Source of the DNA: CAMFTQ01 sp051881615
GTDB lineage: Bacteria; Bacillota; Clostridia; Oscillospirales; Acutalibacteraceae
DNA: 64,000 nt
Direction of reading: 5' to 3'
NCBI GenBank assembly: GCA_051881615.1
Contig: JBJEQF010000005.1
Coordinates: 1 to 64,000 of the forward strand
Made by a program: the position numbers and the translations under genes. The notes below the pieces were generated by a model that saw only the letters and a list, made by a program, of their open reading frames with translations, ran no database searches and was not told the origin of the DNA. Shown one piece after another: positions 33,841 to 42,756 of this stretch. Each line of letters starts with the position of its first letter. Within the stretch, counting starts at the first letter, position 1.

Positions 33841-34770
33841 ATGGAACACGCGGTTGCGCTGTTCGGCAGCTTTGATGAAAATATTAAGCTGATTGAAAAT
33901 AATTATCACGTTCACGTTGTAAGCCGTGACGGCGAGCTGAAAATTTCGGGCGAAGCCGAGGGCGTTTCTAACGCCTGCAAGGTAATCACAAGTCTTTTAT
34001 CGCTTATTAACAGAGGCGAACAGCTCTCTGACCAGAATGTACGGTATTGTATGTCACTTGTTGATGACGGCAGTGAAGAAAAAATAGAACAGCTTGCAGG
34101 CGACTGCATTTGCATTACGTCAAAGGGCAAGCCTGTAAAGCCGAAAACCATCGGACAAAAAAGGTACTGCTCCTGCATAAAGGACAATACCATTACAATC
34201 GGAGTAGGTCCTGCCGGCACAGGCAAAACGTACCTTGCAGTTGCTATGGCGGTAACGGCGTTCAGGGCAAAACAGGTAAACAGAATAATCCTGACACGTC
34301 CTGCCGTTGAAGCAGGCGAAAAGCTCGGATTTCTCCCCGGTGATTTGCAAAGCAAGGTTGACCCATATCTAAGGCCCCTTTATGACGCACTTTTTGATAT
34401 GCTGGGTGCTGAAACCTACAACAAATATGTAGAAAGAGGAAACATCGAGGTTGCTCCTCTTGCCTATATGAGAGGACGGACGCTTGACGACAGCTTTATT
34501 ATTCTTGACGAAGCTCAGAACACGTCCTGCGAGCAGATGAAGATGTTTCTGACACGTCTTGGCTTTAACTCAAAAATGGTAATAACAGGCGACATCACGC
34601 AGATTGATTTGCCGTCAGGCGTGAGAAGCGGTCTTAAGGACTGTATGAGGGTACTCCGTCACGTTGACGATATTGCCCAGTGTACTTTTAACGAGAAGGA
34701 CGTTGTACGTCACCGTCTTGTTCAGGATATTATCAAGGCTTATGAAAGAAATAAGGAGGAACGAAAATGA
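33841..34770 (+). CDS. phoH: PhoH-family ATPase (possible upstream non-ATG start)
   Basis: A 309-aa P-loop ATPase of the PhoH/YbeZ type, with Walker A GPAGTGKTYLA near residue 125 and Walker B FIILDEAQN near 220. It is commonly linked with YbeY in RNA metabolism; its exact role is unsettled. ATG at 33841 has no ribosome binding site. In frame upstream, nine more codons from ACG at 33814 (reading TEQIISIDR) look like the usual family N-terminus, and GGGGTG lies 7 bases before that ACG. The real start may therefore be non-canonical. It overlaps ybeY by 4 bases. Confidence 0.92.
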   Translation: MEHAVALFGSFDENIKLIENNYHVHVVSRDGELKISGEAEGVSNACKVITSLLSLINRGEQLSDQNVRYCMSLVDDGSEEKIEQLAGDCICITSKGKPVKPKTIGQKRYCSCIKDNTITIGVGPAGTGKTYLAVAMAVTAFRAKQVNRIILTRPAVEAGEKLGFLPGDLQSKVDPYLRPLYDALFDMLGAETYNKYVERGNIEVAPLAYMRGRTLDDSFIILDEAQNTSCEQMKMFLTRLGFNSKMVITGDITQIDLPSGVRSGLKDCMRVLRHVDDIAQCTFNEKDVVRHRLVQDIIKAYERNKEERK

Positions 34771-35273
34771 CTAAAAACAAATTGCGTGTAATCATTTCCA
34801 ACAAACAAAAGGACGTTGAAATCCCTACAGGTGTAAGAATGCTTGTCCGCCGCTGCTGTCATGCGGTGCTGCAGCTTGAAAATTTCGAGGGCTATGCAGA
34901 AATCAGCGTTACCTTTGTAAACAATGAGCAGATAAGAGAGCTTAACAATCATTACAGAAACAAGGACTCTGCAACAGACGTGCTTTCTTTCCCTATGGGA
35001 GAAAACGGCAAGTATGACACAGACCTTGAAACAGGCGCACAGATTTTAGGCGACGTTGTAATTTCTATGGAAAAGGTTGTAGAGCAGGCAGAGCGCTTCG
35101 GACACAGCCTGCAAAGAGAGATAGGCTATCTGACTGCACACAGCGTTCTTCATCTTTTAGGCTATGACCATATGACAAACCTTGAAAAGGTACATATGAG
35201 AGAAAAGGAAGAGCTTGTTATGAATCAGCTTGGACTGCCGGGTTCAACAAGCTACACTCTTGATGACGAATGA
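34767..35273 (+). CDS. ybeY: Endoribonuclease YbeY
   Basis: A 168-aa single-strand RNase for 16S rRNA 3'-end maturation and ribosome quality control. The zinc-binding motif is HSVLHLLGYDH, with His125, His129 and His135. The Arg of the conserved RxLN-like region (REIG and RELNNHYR) is also present. ATG at 34767 overlaps the phoH stop and has AGGAGG upstream. Its stop overlaps the dgkA start, so the three are translationally coupled. Confidence 0.97.
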   Translation: MTKNKLRVIISNKQKDVEIPTGVRMLVRRCCHAVLQLENFEGYAEISVTFVNNEQIRELNNHYRNKDSATDVLSFPMGENGKYDTDLETGAQILGDVVISMEKVVEQAERFGHSLQREIGYLTAHSVLHLLGYDHMTNLEKVHMREKEELVMNQLGLPGSTSYTLDDE

Positions 35274-35755
35274 AGCACCAGTTACAAAGCTTTAAATGTG
35301 CGGCAAGGGGCATAATATTTGCGATAAAGCACGAAAGTCATATGCGCTTCCATATTGTCGCCGCTGTTTATGTTGCTGTGTTTTCGTTATTTTACAGCTT
35401 TTCACCGTCACAGGTGGCAACACTTGCGTTACTCATATCATCGGTTATTGCCGCCGAGGTATTCAACACAAGTCTTGAGGAGCTTTGCAATCTCGACACC
35501 GACAGCTATAATCTGCTTGCAAAAAATGCAAAGGATTTAGCGGCAGGCGCAGTCCTTGTTCTGTCAGTGGCGGCGGCTGTTATCGGCTTTATATTCTTTT
35601 TTGACCTTGAAATAATCGGGGGGATAATTGCGTTCTTTGCCGTAAATCCCCTTTTGCTTTTTGCACTTGTTTTATCTGTTATTCTTTCGGTAATTTTTGT
35701 AGCACTCGGACCAGTCGGTTTAGCAGATAAATTTTATAAGCACAGAAAGAAATAA
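35270..35755 (+). CDS. dgkA: Diacylglycerol/undecaprenol kinase family protein
   Basis: A 161-aa membrane kinase of the DgkA type with the expected three TM segments plus an extra C-terminal hydrophobic pair. The catalytic motif is AAEVFNTSLEELCNL, followed by AKDLAAGAV. In Gram-positives this enzyme phosphorylates undecaprenol, helping to recycle the lipid carrier for peptidoglycan and polysaccharide. The C-terminal extension (about 125-160) resembles an added membrane hairpin. ATG at 35270 overlaps the ybeY stop. The following gene is era, the usual order. Confidence 0.88.
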   Translation: MKHQLQSFKCAARGIIFAIKHESHMRFHIVAAVYVAVFSLFYSFSPSQVATLALLISSVIAAEVFNTSLEELCNLDTDSYNLLAKNAKDLAAGAVLVLSVAAAVIGFIFFFDLEIIGGIIAFFAVNPLLLFALVLSVILSVIFVALGPVGLADKFYKHRKK

Positions 35756-35822
35756 TAATCAAAATGTATCATCACAAAGCACAGCTTGTGGTGATATGCT
35801 TTTATATTGAAAGGATACACTT

Positions 35823-36734
35823 ATGAATCAGAATGATAAATCGGCATTTGTTGCTATTGTCGGCCGTCCGAACGTAGGCAAAAGCTCACTGCTCAACAGA
35901 ATGCTCGGACAAAAGGTGGCTATAGTTTCAAGCAAGCCCCAGACAACACGAACAAGAATTATGGGTGTGCTGACAAGAGGAATAAATCAGCTTGTTTTTA
36001 TCGACACTCCCGGTATGCACAAGCCAAAAACAGCCTTAGGCTCATATATGGTGCGTTCGGTAAACGAATCTGTTGCCGGTGTTGATGTTTGCCTGCTCGT
36101 TACAGAAGCAGACAAGGACGTAACAGACACAGAGCTTAAGCTGATAGAAAAGTTTAAGTCGCTTTCTATGCCGGCAATCTTAGCAATTAACAAAACAGAC
36201 ACGCTCAAAAACAAAGAGGTTCTGATGAAGCAGATTTTAAAATACTCCTCTCTCTACGATTTTGAAGCAATAGTGCCTGTCAGCGCACAAAGCGGAAGCA
36301 ACATTGACGAGCTGATAGAGGAGCTTGAAAAGCAGACTAATGAGGGCGGTCATTTCTTTGATGACGATACGCTCACAGACCAGCCTGAGCGTGTGCTTGC
36401 CGCAGAGATGATAAGAGAGAAAATCCTGCGTCTTACGGATAAAGAAATCCCGCACGGCACAGCCGTTGTAATCGAAAGAATGAAACAGCGTGAGGACTCT
36501 GATATACTTGACATTGACGCAACGATTATCTGCGAAAGGGCAAGCCACAAGGGTATTATAATCGGCAAAAACGGCTCGATGCTCAAAAAAATCAGCACCT
36601 TTGCACGTCAGGATATGGAAGGCTTCTTTGAATGCCGTGTAAATCTGCAAACGTGGGTTAAGGTCAAGGAGGACTGGCGCAACCGTGACGGACTGCTTAA
36701 AAACTTCGGCTTTGACCAGAATGATTTTAATTAA
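35823..36734 (+). CDS. era: GTPase Era
   Basis: Ribosome-assembly GTPase that binds the 3' end of 16S rRNA, 303 aa. The G domain has GRPNVGKSS near residue 15, the Thr-rich G2 (PQTTRTRI), DTPG and NKTD. The C-terminal KH domain (about 205-290) includes GIIIGKNGSMLKKIS. ATG at 35823 follows AAAGGA. Confidence 0.97.
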   Translation: MNQNDKSAFVAIVGRPNVGKSSLLNRMLGQKVAIVSSKPQTTRTRIMGVLTRGINQLVFIDTPGMHKPKTALGSYMVRSVNESVAGVDVCLLVTEADKDVTDTELKLIEKFKSLSMPAILAINKTDTLKNKEVLMKQILKYSSLYDFEAIVPVSAQSGSNIDELIEELEKQTNEGGHFFDDDTLTDQPERVLAAEMIREKILRLTDKEIPHGTAVVIERMKQREDSDILDIDATIICERASHKGIIIGKNGSMLKKISTFARQDMEGFFECRVNLQTWVKVKEDWRNRDGLLKNFGFDQNDFN

Positions 36735-36845
36735 ACAGATAGTATTGTCAAAATTTTTAGTTTAATACATTTTACTCGGAAAATAAATCTAATTTTCTTT
36801 CTACAATTTCCCCTCTATATCACAGGAGATGAGATATATAATATT

Positions 36846-36865
36846 ATTACAGCAAGGGCTGTAAT
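36846..36865 (+). promoter_or_regulatory. Hairpin just upstream of yqzL
   Basis: ATTACAGC/GCTGTAAT with a 4-base loop, ending 5 bases before the yqzL ribosome binding site AAAGGGG. It could affect translation of yqzL and the coupled recO. Confidence 0.5.
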
Positions 36866-36885
36866 ATCACAAAGGGGATTTTGTA

Positions 36886-37056
36886 ATGGATGAAATGAAT
36901 GCGTGGAGTACCTTTCTGACTACGGGAAGTGTGCTTGATTATCTTAGATATAAAGCAATTCAAGAGGAGAGAGAGCAAAACAGCCTTAACAGGGCGGAGG
37001 AGAGTAATGAGGTTTTCAACGGACGGTCTGATTTTAAAGGAACAGAATATAGGTGA
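36886..37056 (+). CDS. yqzL: YqzL-like small protein overlapping recO
   Basis: A 56-aa ORF with AAAGGGG 8 bases before ATG 36886. The start (MDEMNAWSTFLTTGSVLDYL) has the pattern of YqzL: an aromatic-containing N-terminus, then a G(S/N)xxxYLxYK-like segment. Its position between era and recO is the standard yqzL place. The last 50 bases overlap the start of recO in another frame. Function of the family is unknown. Confidence 0.75.
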   Translation: MDEMNAWSTFLTTGSVLDYLRYKAIQEEREQNSLNRAEESNEVFNGRSDFKGTEYR

Positions 37057-37759
37057 AAAAGACAGGCTCGTTACAGTGCTGACTAAAAGTCACGGCGTAA
37101 TCACCGCCTTTGTACGCGGTGCTAAGAATATCAAAAACTCAAAATGCGCCTCAACCTCACTTTTGTGCTATTCCCGACTTGATATTTACGAGGGTCGGGA
37201 CAGCTACATAATTGACGATGCAAAGAGTACGGAAATGTTTGTACGTCTTAGAAAGAGCGTAGAAAATATGAGCCTTGCACAGTATTTTTGCGAAATTGCA
37301 ATTCATCTTTTTCCAAGAGAACAGGACTGCTCCGAGTTTTTACGGCTTATTCTCAACAGCCTTTATCTTTTAAGCAACGAAAAAAGAGAACCGCTGCTTA
37401 TAAAGGCTTGCTTTGAAATGCGTGTGATGTGTATGTGCGGCTATATGCCCGACCTTGTAATGTGCAGCAGCTGCGGAGAATATGAGCAGGAGCAGATGGG
37501 CTTTCTGCCAAAGCAGGGCAAGCTTATTTGCGGCAGCTGTCTTGCAAAAAAGCCGAATCACGAGGCTGTTATTATGAGCGTCGGTGTTACAACGGCACTT
37601 CGTCACACTGTCTTTGCAGAAGCTGAAAGGCTGTTTTCGTTTACGCTGTCAAAGCAGGGACTTATACTTTTAAATCAGATAACAGAAAGCTATATTGCAA
37701 ATCATACAGAAAAGGACTTCCCCACACTTGCCTTTTACAAGGCGATAAGTCGGGAATAA
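37007..37759 (+). CDS. recO: DNA repair protein RecO
   Basis: Recombination mediator that loads RecA and anneals SSB-coated DNA, 250 aa. The N-terminal OB fold contains DGLILKEQNIGEKDRLVTVLT (in part). A central helical domain and a four-Cys zinc site (CSSCGEYE...CGSCLAKK, about residues 147-185) follow. ATG at 37007 has GGAGGAG 4-5 bases upstream and lies within yqzL; a longer upstream frame overlaps yqzL and is rejected. Confidence 0.95.
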   Translation: MRFSTDGLILKEQNIGEKDRLVTVLTKSHGVITAFVRGAKNIKNSKCASTSLLCYSRLDIYEGRDSYIIDDAKSTEMFVRLRKSVENMSLAQYFCEIAIHLFPREQDCSEFLRLILNSLYLLSNEKREPLLIKACFEMRVMCMCGYMPDLVMCSSCGEYEQEQMGFLPKQGKLICGSCLAKKPNHEAVIMSVGVTTALRHTVFAEAERLFSFTLSKQGLILLNQITESYIANHTEKDFPTLAFYKAISRE

Positions 37760-37784
37760 TATATATTTATACAGGAACAAAAAT

Positions 37785-40142
37785 ATGAACAGACACTACA
37801 AAGCCTTAGAGCTTGACAAAATTTTACTTTTATTGGCAGGCGAAACCTCCTGCAAGGACGCATACGAATCGGCACTTGAGCTTTCGCCTAAGAAAACGCT
37901 AAGCGAGGTACAGTCACTTTTACAGCAGACGCAGGACGCTTTTTCGCTTATCGGCAAATTCGGCACACCGTCGTTTGGCTCTGTTAAAAACGTGACAAAC
38001 TCGCTTCGCCGTGCAAACGCAGGCGGTTGTCTTACTATGTCGGAGCTTTTGCAAATAAGTGAAGCTCTGCGTGTTATACGCTCACTAAAGGAATGGCGGT
38101 CAAAATCCTCGGGAATTGAAACATCGCTTGACTTTCTTTTTGAGGGTCTTGCAGTCAATAAATTTTTAGAGGATAAAATAAACGGCTGTATTATTTCAGA
38201 GGAGGAGCTGTCAGACAACGCCTCCCCTACCCTTTTTGACATTCGCAGAAAAATCCGCACAGCCTCAAGCAAGGCACGTGAAACGCTCGACAAGATTATT
38301 CACAGCAGTACGTATCAGAAGTACTTGCAGGACGCTATCGTTACACAGCGTGGCGGCAGATACGTAGTACCCGTCAAAGCTGAATGCAGAGGAAACGTAC
38401 CCGGACTTGTTCACGACACATCTGCAAGCGGAGCTACCGTTTTTGTAGAGCCGATGGGCGTGGTTCAGGCAAATAACGACATTAAGGTACTCAAATCAAA
38501 GGAAGAAGCGGAAATCGAAAAAATCCTTTTTGAGCTGTCAGCGTCGGCAGGCTCGTTTGCAGACGCAATAATCGGAAGCTACAAAAATCTTGTAGAAATC
38601 AACTTGATTTTTGCAAAGGCAAATTTAGGCTATAAAATGAAAGCCGTTATCCCCGTTATGAACGATAAGGGTGTAATAAACATAAAAAAAGCACGTCATC
38701 CGCTGATTGACAAGGACAAGGTCGTGCCTACCGACATTTGTCTTGGCGAGGATTTTGACACGCTTGTTATAACAGGTCCGAACACAGGTGGTAAGACGGT
38801 ATCGCTCAAAACAGTAGGACTTTTAACGCTGATGGCTATGTGCGGAATGATGGTGCCGACAGACGAGGAAAGCAGGCTGTCGGTATTCAGACAGGTTCTT
38901 GTCGATATCGGTGACGAGCAAAGTATAGAGCAGTCGCTTTCTACCTTTTCTGCACATATGACTAATATTATAGAAATACTGAAAACGGCGAACAGCAGCT
39001 CGCTTGCGCTTATTGACGAGCTGGGTGCCGGTACAGACCCTGTTGAGGGTGCGGCGCTTGCAATAGCTATTCTTGAAAAGCTCCGTCACAAGGGCGCAAA
39101 AACGGCAAGCACAACGCACTACGCAGAGCTTAAGGCATATGCGCTCAAAACTAAGGGCGTAGAAAACGGAAGCTGTGAGTTTGACGTTGCAACACTTCGC
39201 CCTACCTACAAGCTGTTAATCGGCGTTCCCGGCAGAAGTAATGCCTTTGCAATCTCACGCAGGCTCGGTATGGAAGAGGATATTGTTGAAAGAGCAAAAC
39301 AGCTTGTTTCTGCCGAAAGCCGTCAGTTTGAGGACGTTGTAGAAAGCCTTGAACAGCGCAGACAGGCTGTTGAAAAGGAGCTTGCAGACGCAAGAGAATT
39401 GATGGCTCAGGCACAGGCAGAAAAGGAGTCAGCGCAAATTCAGCTCGAAAGCATAAAGCGAAAGGCGCAGTCGGAAATCGACAAGGCGAAAAGTGAGGCT
39501 TTACGTATAACGTCAAGGGCAAAGGCACAGGCAGAGTCGATTATAGAAGAAATCGAGCAGGCGCAGAAGTCAAAGAGCATTTCACCGGAGGACAAGGCAA
39601 GACTGCGTAAAAGCATCAAGACAATGGAGGAAAGCGCAGACCCTGTTGACAAGAAAGCACAGCAGTCGTACACTCTTCCCCGACCGTTAAAGCAGGGCGA
39701 CAGTGTGCTGATTTACGATATTGACAAGCAGGCAGTCGTGCTTGAAACACCGAACAAAAATGATGACACCGTCCTCGTTCAGGCGGGAATAATCAAAACA
39801 CGTGCCGACATCAAAAATCTGCGGCTTATCGAAAAGAAAGCAGACTACAAAGCAGCACCGCAAAAAAGCCGTACCGTCCACAGCAAGGTGGATATAAGAC
39901 CTATGACAGAGGTTGACGTGCGAGGTATGACAGCGTTTGAGGCGATTATGGAGGTTGACAATGCTATCGACAGCGCAATTCTGACAAGTATCAATCAGAT
40001 AACAGTTATTCACGGCAAGGGTACAGGCGTTCTCCGCAAGGAAATACAAGCGCACCTAAAGCATCACAAGTCTGTGCGTTCATACCGCTTAGGAGTGTTC
40101 GGCGAGGGCGAAAGCGGAGTTACTGTAATCGAGCTGAAATAA
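37785..40142 (+). CDS. mutS2: MutS2 endonuclease/ATPase
   Basis: A 785-aa MutS-family ATPase lacking the mismatch-recognition domain. Walker A is GPNTGGKTVS near residue 335 and Walker B is LALIDELGAGTDP near 408. A long coiled coil follows at about 510-620. The C-terminal Smr nuclease domain at about 710-785 has VDVRGMTAFEA and the HGKGTGVLR motif. MutS2 suppresses recombination and, in Bacillus, rescues collided ribosomes, which is of interest given rqcH in the same window. ATG at 37785. Confidence 0.96.
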   Translation: MNRHYKALELDKILLLLAGETSCKDAYESALELSPKKTLSEVQSLLQQTQDAFSLIGKFGTPSFGSVKNVTNSLRRANAGGCLTMSELLQISEALRVIRSLKEWRSKSSGIETSLDFLFEGLAVNKFLEDKINGCIISEEELSDNASPTLFDIRRKIRTASSKARETLDKIIHSSTYQKYLQDAIVTQRGGRYVVPVKAECRGNVPGLVHDTSASGATVFVEPMGVVQANNDIKVLKSKEEAEIEKILFELSASAGSFADAIIGSYKNLVEINLIFAKANLGYKMKAVIPVMNDKGVINIKKARHPLIDKDKVVPTDICLGEDFDTLVITGPNTGGKTVSLKTVGLLTLMAMCGMMVPTDEESRLSVFRQVLVDIGDEQSIEQSLSTFSAHMTNIIEILKTANSSSLALIDELGAGTDPVEGAALAIAILEKLRHKGAKTASTTHYAELKAYALKTKGVENGSCEFDVATLRPTYKLLIGVPGRSNAFAISRRLGMEEDIVERAKQLVSAESRQFEDVVESLEQRRQAVEKELADARELMAQAQAEKESAQIQLESIKRKAQSEIDKAKSEALRITSRAKAQAESIIEEIEQAQKSKSISPEDKARLRKSIKTMEESADPVDKKAQQSYTLPRPLKQGDSVLIYDIDKQAVVLETPNKNDDTVLVQAGIIKTRADIKNLRLIEKKADYKAAPQKSRTVHSKVDIRPMTEVDVRGMTAFEAIMEVDNAIDSAILTSINQITVIHGKGTGVLRKEIQAHLKHHKSVRSYRLGVFGEGESGVTVIELK

Positions 40143-40157
40143 AAAGAGGAATTTACT

Positions 40158-40949
40158 ATGGAAAACAACAATGATTTAAAGGATTTATACACGCCTATTT
40201 CGACAGAAAACGCTGATAATGCAGATAATTCCGAAGAATTTGCAATAAAAAGAAAAAAAGGCAAAAGGCTGTTCTTTATAATATTTTTCAGCGTTATTTT
40301 TGTAGTCACCGCTACATTTATTACGCTCTATACAATGGCAACCGACAGAACAAACGCTGACAAATTCACCGCAAAGGCTTCAACCGATATAATCAAACCG
40401 CTTGTGAAAGCGTTTGCACTCGGAGAAACTGCCGAAATATCAGACGATATGCTCAACAGCTTTTTAACCTATTGCCTTAATTCATTTAATAAAGAAAACA
40501 AATCAAGCTCACCGCTTTCTATTCAGGGAATAGCAGTCAATTTTCACAAGGACAGTCCTGTTGATATATATTTAAAGACATCATATAACGGACTTGAAGC
40601 AATAGTAAACGCAAAGGCAGATATGACGCTTGACGAAAACGATAAAAAGATCAAACTAAAGCTGAAAGAGATTTATTTAGGCAGTCTGCCTGTTGAACCG
40701 GAGCTTTTTGTTCAGTACGCCTTGTCACAGCCAGGCATCCGCAAATATACAGACGCACTGGGCGACAGCTTAGACATCTCTAAGAGAACGGTTACGTTAC
40801 CGTCAGAGTTTAAAACAGAATTCTATGAAATACCGCTTGAGTTAGAGATAACACAGATAGAGCTTAAAGACGGCAGTGCAACTGTTAAGACAACAGGCAT
40901 CATCGACAGCATAGCAGACCTTATATCAAAGCTTCTTACATCTGAATAA
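40158..40949 (+). CDS. Single-pass membrane protein, function unknown
   Basis: A 263-aa protein with an acidic cytoplasmic N-terminus (about 1-30), a KRKKGKR stop-transfer-like basic stretch and one TM (LFFIIFFSVIFVVTATFITL). The extracytoplasmic domain of about 200 residues is Lys/Asp/Leu-rich. It resembles lipid-binding YmcC/DUF2140-like beta proteins only vaguely. It lies 15 bases after mutS2, with AGAGGA upstream of ATG 40158, so it probably shares that transcript. A terminator follows. Confidence 0.75.
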   Translation: MENNNDLKDLYTPISTENADNADNSEEFAIKRKKGKRLFFIIFFSVIFVVTATFITLYTMATDRTNADKFTAKASTDIIKPLVKAFALGETAEISDDMLNSFLTYCLNSFNKENKSSSPLSIQGIAVNFHKDSPVDIYLKTSYNGLEAIVNAKADMTLDENDKKIKLKLKEIYLGSLPVEPELFVQYALSQPGIRKYTDALGDSLDISKRTVTLPSEFKTEFYEIPLELEITQIELKDGSATVKTTGIIDSIADLISKLLTSE

Positions 40950-41038
40950 TTGATAATACTAACAGCTCACGAAGTATGGCGAAAAATCTGCTCAAAAATC
41001 TTATAAAGTTTTTAATCAGGTATTAGTATAACATCAAA

Positions 41039-41070
41039 AACAGCAGTCAGTGTGAAAACCGACTGCTGTT
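41039..41070. terminator. Bidirectional terminator
   Basis: AACAGCAGTC/GACTGCTGTT with a 12-base loop, A-rich on the left and T-rich on the right, between convergent transcripts. Confidence 0.88.
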
Positions 41071-41088
41071 ATTTTATACCAATATAAA

Positions 41089-42621
41089 TTATCTGTTTGC
41101 CTTTACAGCTTCAAATTCTTCTGTAATTTCCTTTTCGGGAGCAGGAGTGAGCAGGCTCACAACTACAATGAATACCAAAGCGACAATAAATGCCGGTAAA
41201 AGCTCGTAAATGTTCCATACGCCGCCTAAGGGACGTACAACGTATTTCCATACAAAAATTGTTACACCGCCTGTCACCATTCCGGCGATTATACCGTATT
41301 TGTTTGAACGCTTCCAGAACAGTGCGCAGAGCATTACAGGGCCAAAAACGGCACCGAAGCCTGCCCACGCAAATGATACAATGCCGAATACAGAGCTGTT
41401 CGGATCCCAAGCGATAACGACTGCAACGGCTGCTATTGCAATAACTGTTGCACGTGCAATTATCATTGTTGCCTTTTTAGAAAGGTTGATTTTAAATACG
41501 CCCTTTAAGACGTTTTCTGAAATACTTGAAGAAGCCGCCAAAAGCTGAGAATCTGCTGTTGACATTGTGCAGGCAAGGATACCGGCAATAATAAGTCCTG
41601 CGCCGATTATTGCGATAAATCCGTTCTGACTTAAAAGCTGAGCTATCTTAATAATGAGTGTTTCAGAGGCTGAGCCTTCGAGTGCTTCAACTGCTCCTGC
41701 CTTTGTCATACTGTAGCCGATAATACCGATGAGAATTGCTACTCCCATAGAGATTACTACCCATACAGATGCAATTCTGCGTGATGTTTTTATGTTTTTC
41801 TCGTCCTTTGTAGCCATAAATCTGAGCAGTACGTGCGGCATACCGAAATATCCGAGTCCCCACGCAAGTGTGGAAACGATTGTGATAATTCCATAGGAAT
41901 CTGCACCGCCTGTTTCCCCATTATGTGTGCTTGTCAGTGATAAAAAACCCGGAAGCTCCTTTGCGTTATTCATTACAACGTCCCAGCCGCCTGCTACATT
42001 TACACCGAACAGAACAACGATAAACAGCGCAATCGTCATAACAATACTCTGAATAAAGTCAGTAGTACTTGCCGCCAAAAATCCGCCGAGAGCAGTGTAG
42101 CCTACGATTACCACTGCGCTTATTATCATAGCCGTTGCATAATCAATACCAAACAGCGATGAGAAAAGCTTTCCGCACGCTGCAAAACCTGACGCTGTGT
42201 ACGGTACAAAGAAAACAACGATAAACACAGCAGAAACAGTCAGAATTATTCTTGACTTGTCACGGTATCTGTCTGAGAAAAAGTCGGGCAGTGTGATTGA
42301 ATTTGTCTTTACGCTGTAGCGTCTTAGCCTTTTTGCAACTAAAAGCCAGTTTAAGTACGTGCCTATTGCAAGTCCGATTGCAGTCCACGCCGCGTCGCAA
42401 ACACCTGAAAGGTACGCTACGCCGGGCAGACCCATAAGCAGCCAGCTGCTCATATCAGAGGCTTCTGCGCTCATAGCTGTAACAAACGGGCCAAGCCTTC
42501 TGCCGCCAAGGTAAAAATCGTTTGCATCATCGTTTTTCTTAGAATAAATAAAACCGATAACAAGCATCATTATAAGGTAAAGGCCTATAACTATTAAAAT
42601 GCCGATTGTCGATTCGTTCAT
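41089..42621 (-). CDS. putP: Sodium/proline symporter PutP
   Basis: Sodium:solute symporter family protein of 510 aa with about 13 TM helices. The N-terminal NDFYLGGRRLGPFVTAMSAEASDMSSWL region (quoted in part) is highly typical of PutP. The sodium-binding Ser/Thr pair is expected in STADSQLLAASSS near residue 345. The C-terminus is basic and cytoplasmic. It imports L-proline with sodium for nutrition or osmoprotection. ATG at 42621 follows GAGGAG. It stands alone with its own terminator. Confidence 0.94.
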   Translation of the reverse strand: MNESTIGILIVIGLYLIMMLVIGFIYSKKNDDANDFYLGGRRLGPFVTAMSAEASDMSSWLLMGLPGVAYLSGVCDAAWTAIGLAIGTYLNWLLVAKRLRRYSVKTNSITLPDFFSDRYRDKSRIILTVSAVFIVVFFVPYTASGFAACGKLFSSLFGIDYATAMIISAVVIVGYTALGGFLAASTTDFIQSIVMTIALFIVVLFGVNVAGGWDVVMNNAKELPGFLSLTSTHNGETGGADSYGIITIVSTLAWGLGYFGMPHVLLRFMATKDEKNIKTSRRIASVWVVISMGVAILIGIIGYSMTKAGAVEALEGSASETLIIKIAQLLSQNGFIAIIGAGLIIAGILACTMSTADSQLLAASSSISENVLKGVFKINLSKKATMIIARATVIAIAAVAVVIAWDPNSSVFGIVSFAWAGFGAVFGPVMLCALFWKRSNKYGIIAGMVTGGVTIFVWKYVVRPLGGVWNIYELLPAFIVALVFIVVVSLLTPAPEKEITEEFEAVKANR

Positions 42622-42756
42622 ATTATTCTCCTCCTCTTTTTAATATATAAATATGACATCCGTCATAAGGGAAAACAACACTAAGCTGTTTACTAAAAAC
42701 GGCGGCACTGCATATTTTTGATGCAATACCGTCGAAACTGATGTATAGCTTTTCAG

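Noticed and set aside
36929..37006. A longer RecO N-terminus
   Set aside because: The extra 26 codons overlap yqzL in another frame, and a good ribosome site precedes ATG 37007 instead.
39202..39528. Minus-strand frames inside mutS2
   Set aside because: They are shadows of the codon-biased plus-strand gene, with no start signals or family motifs.
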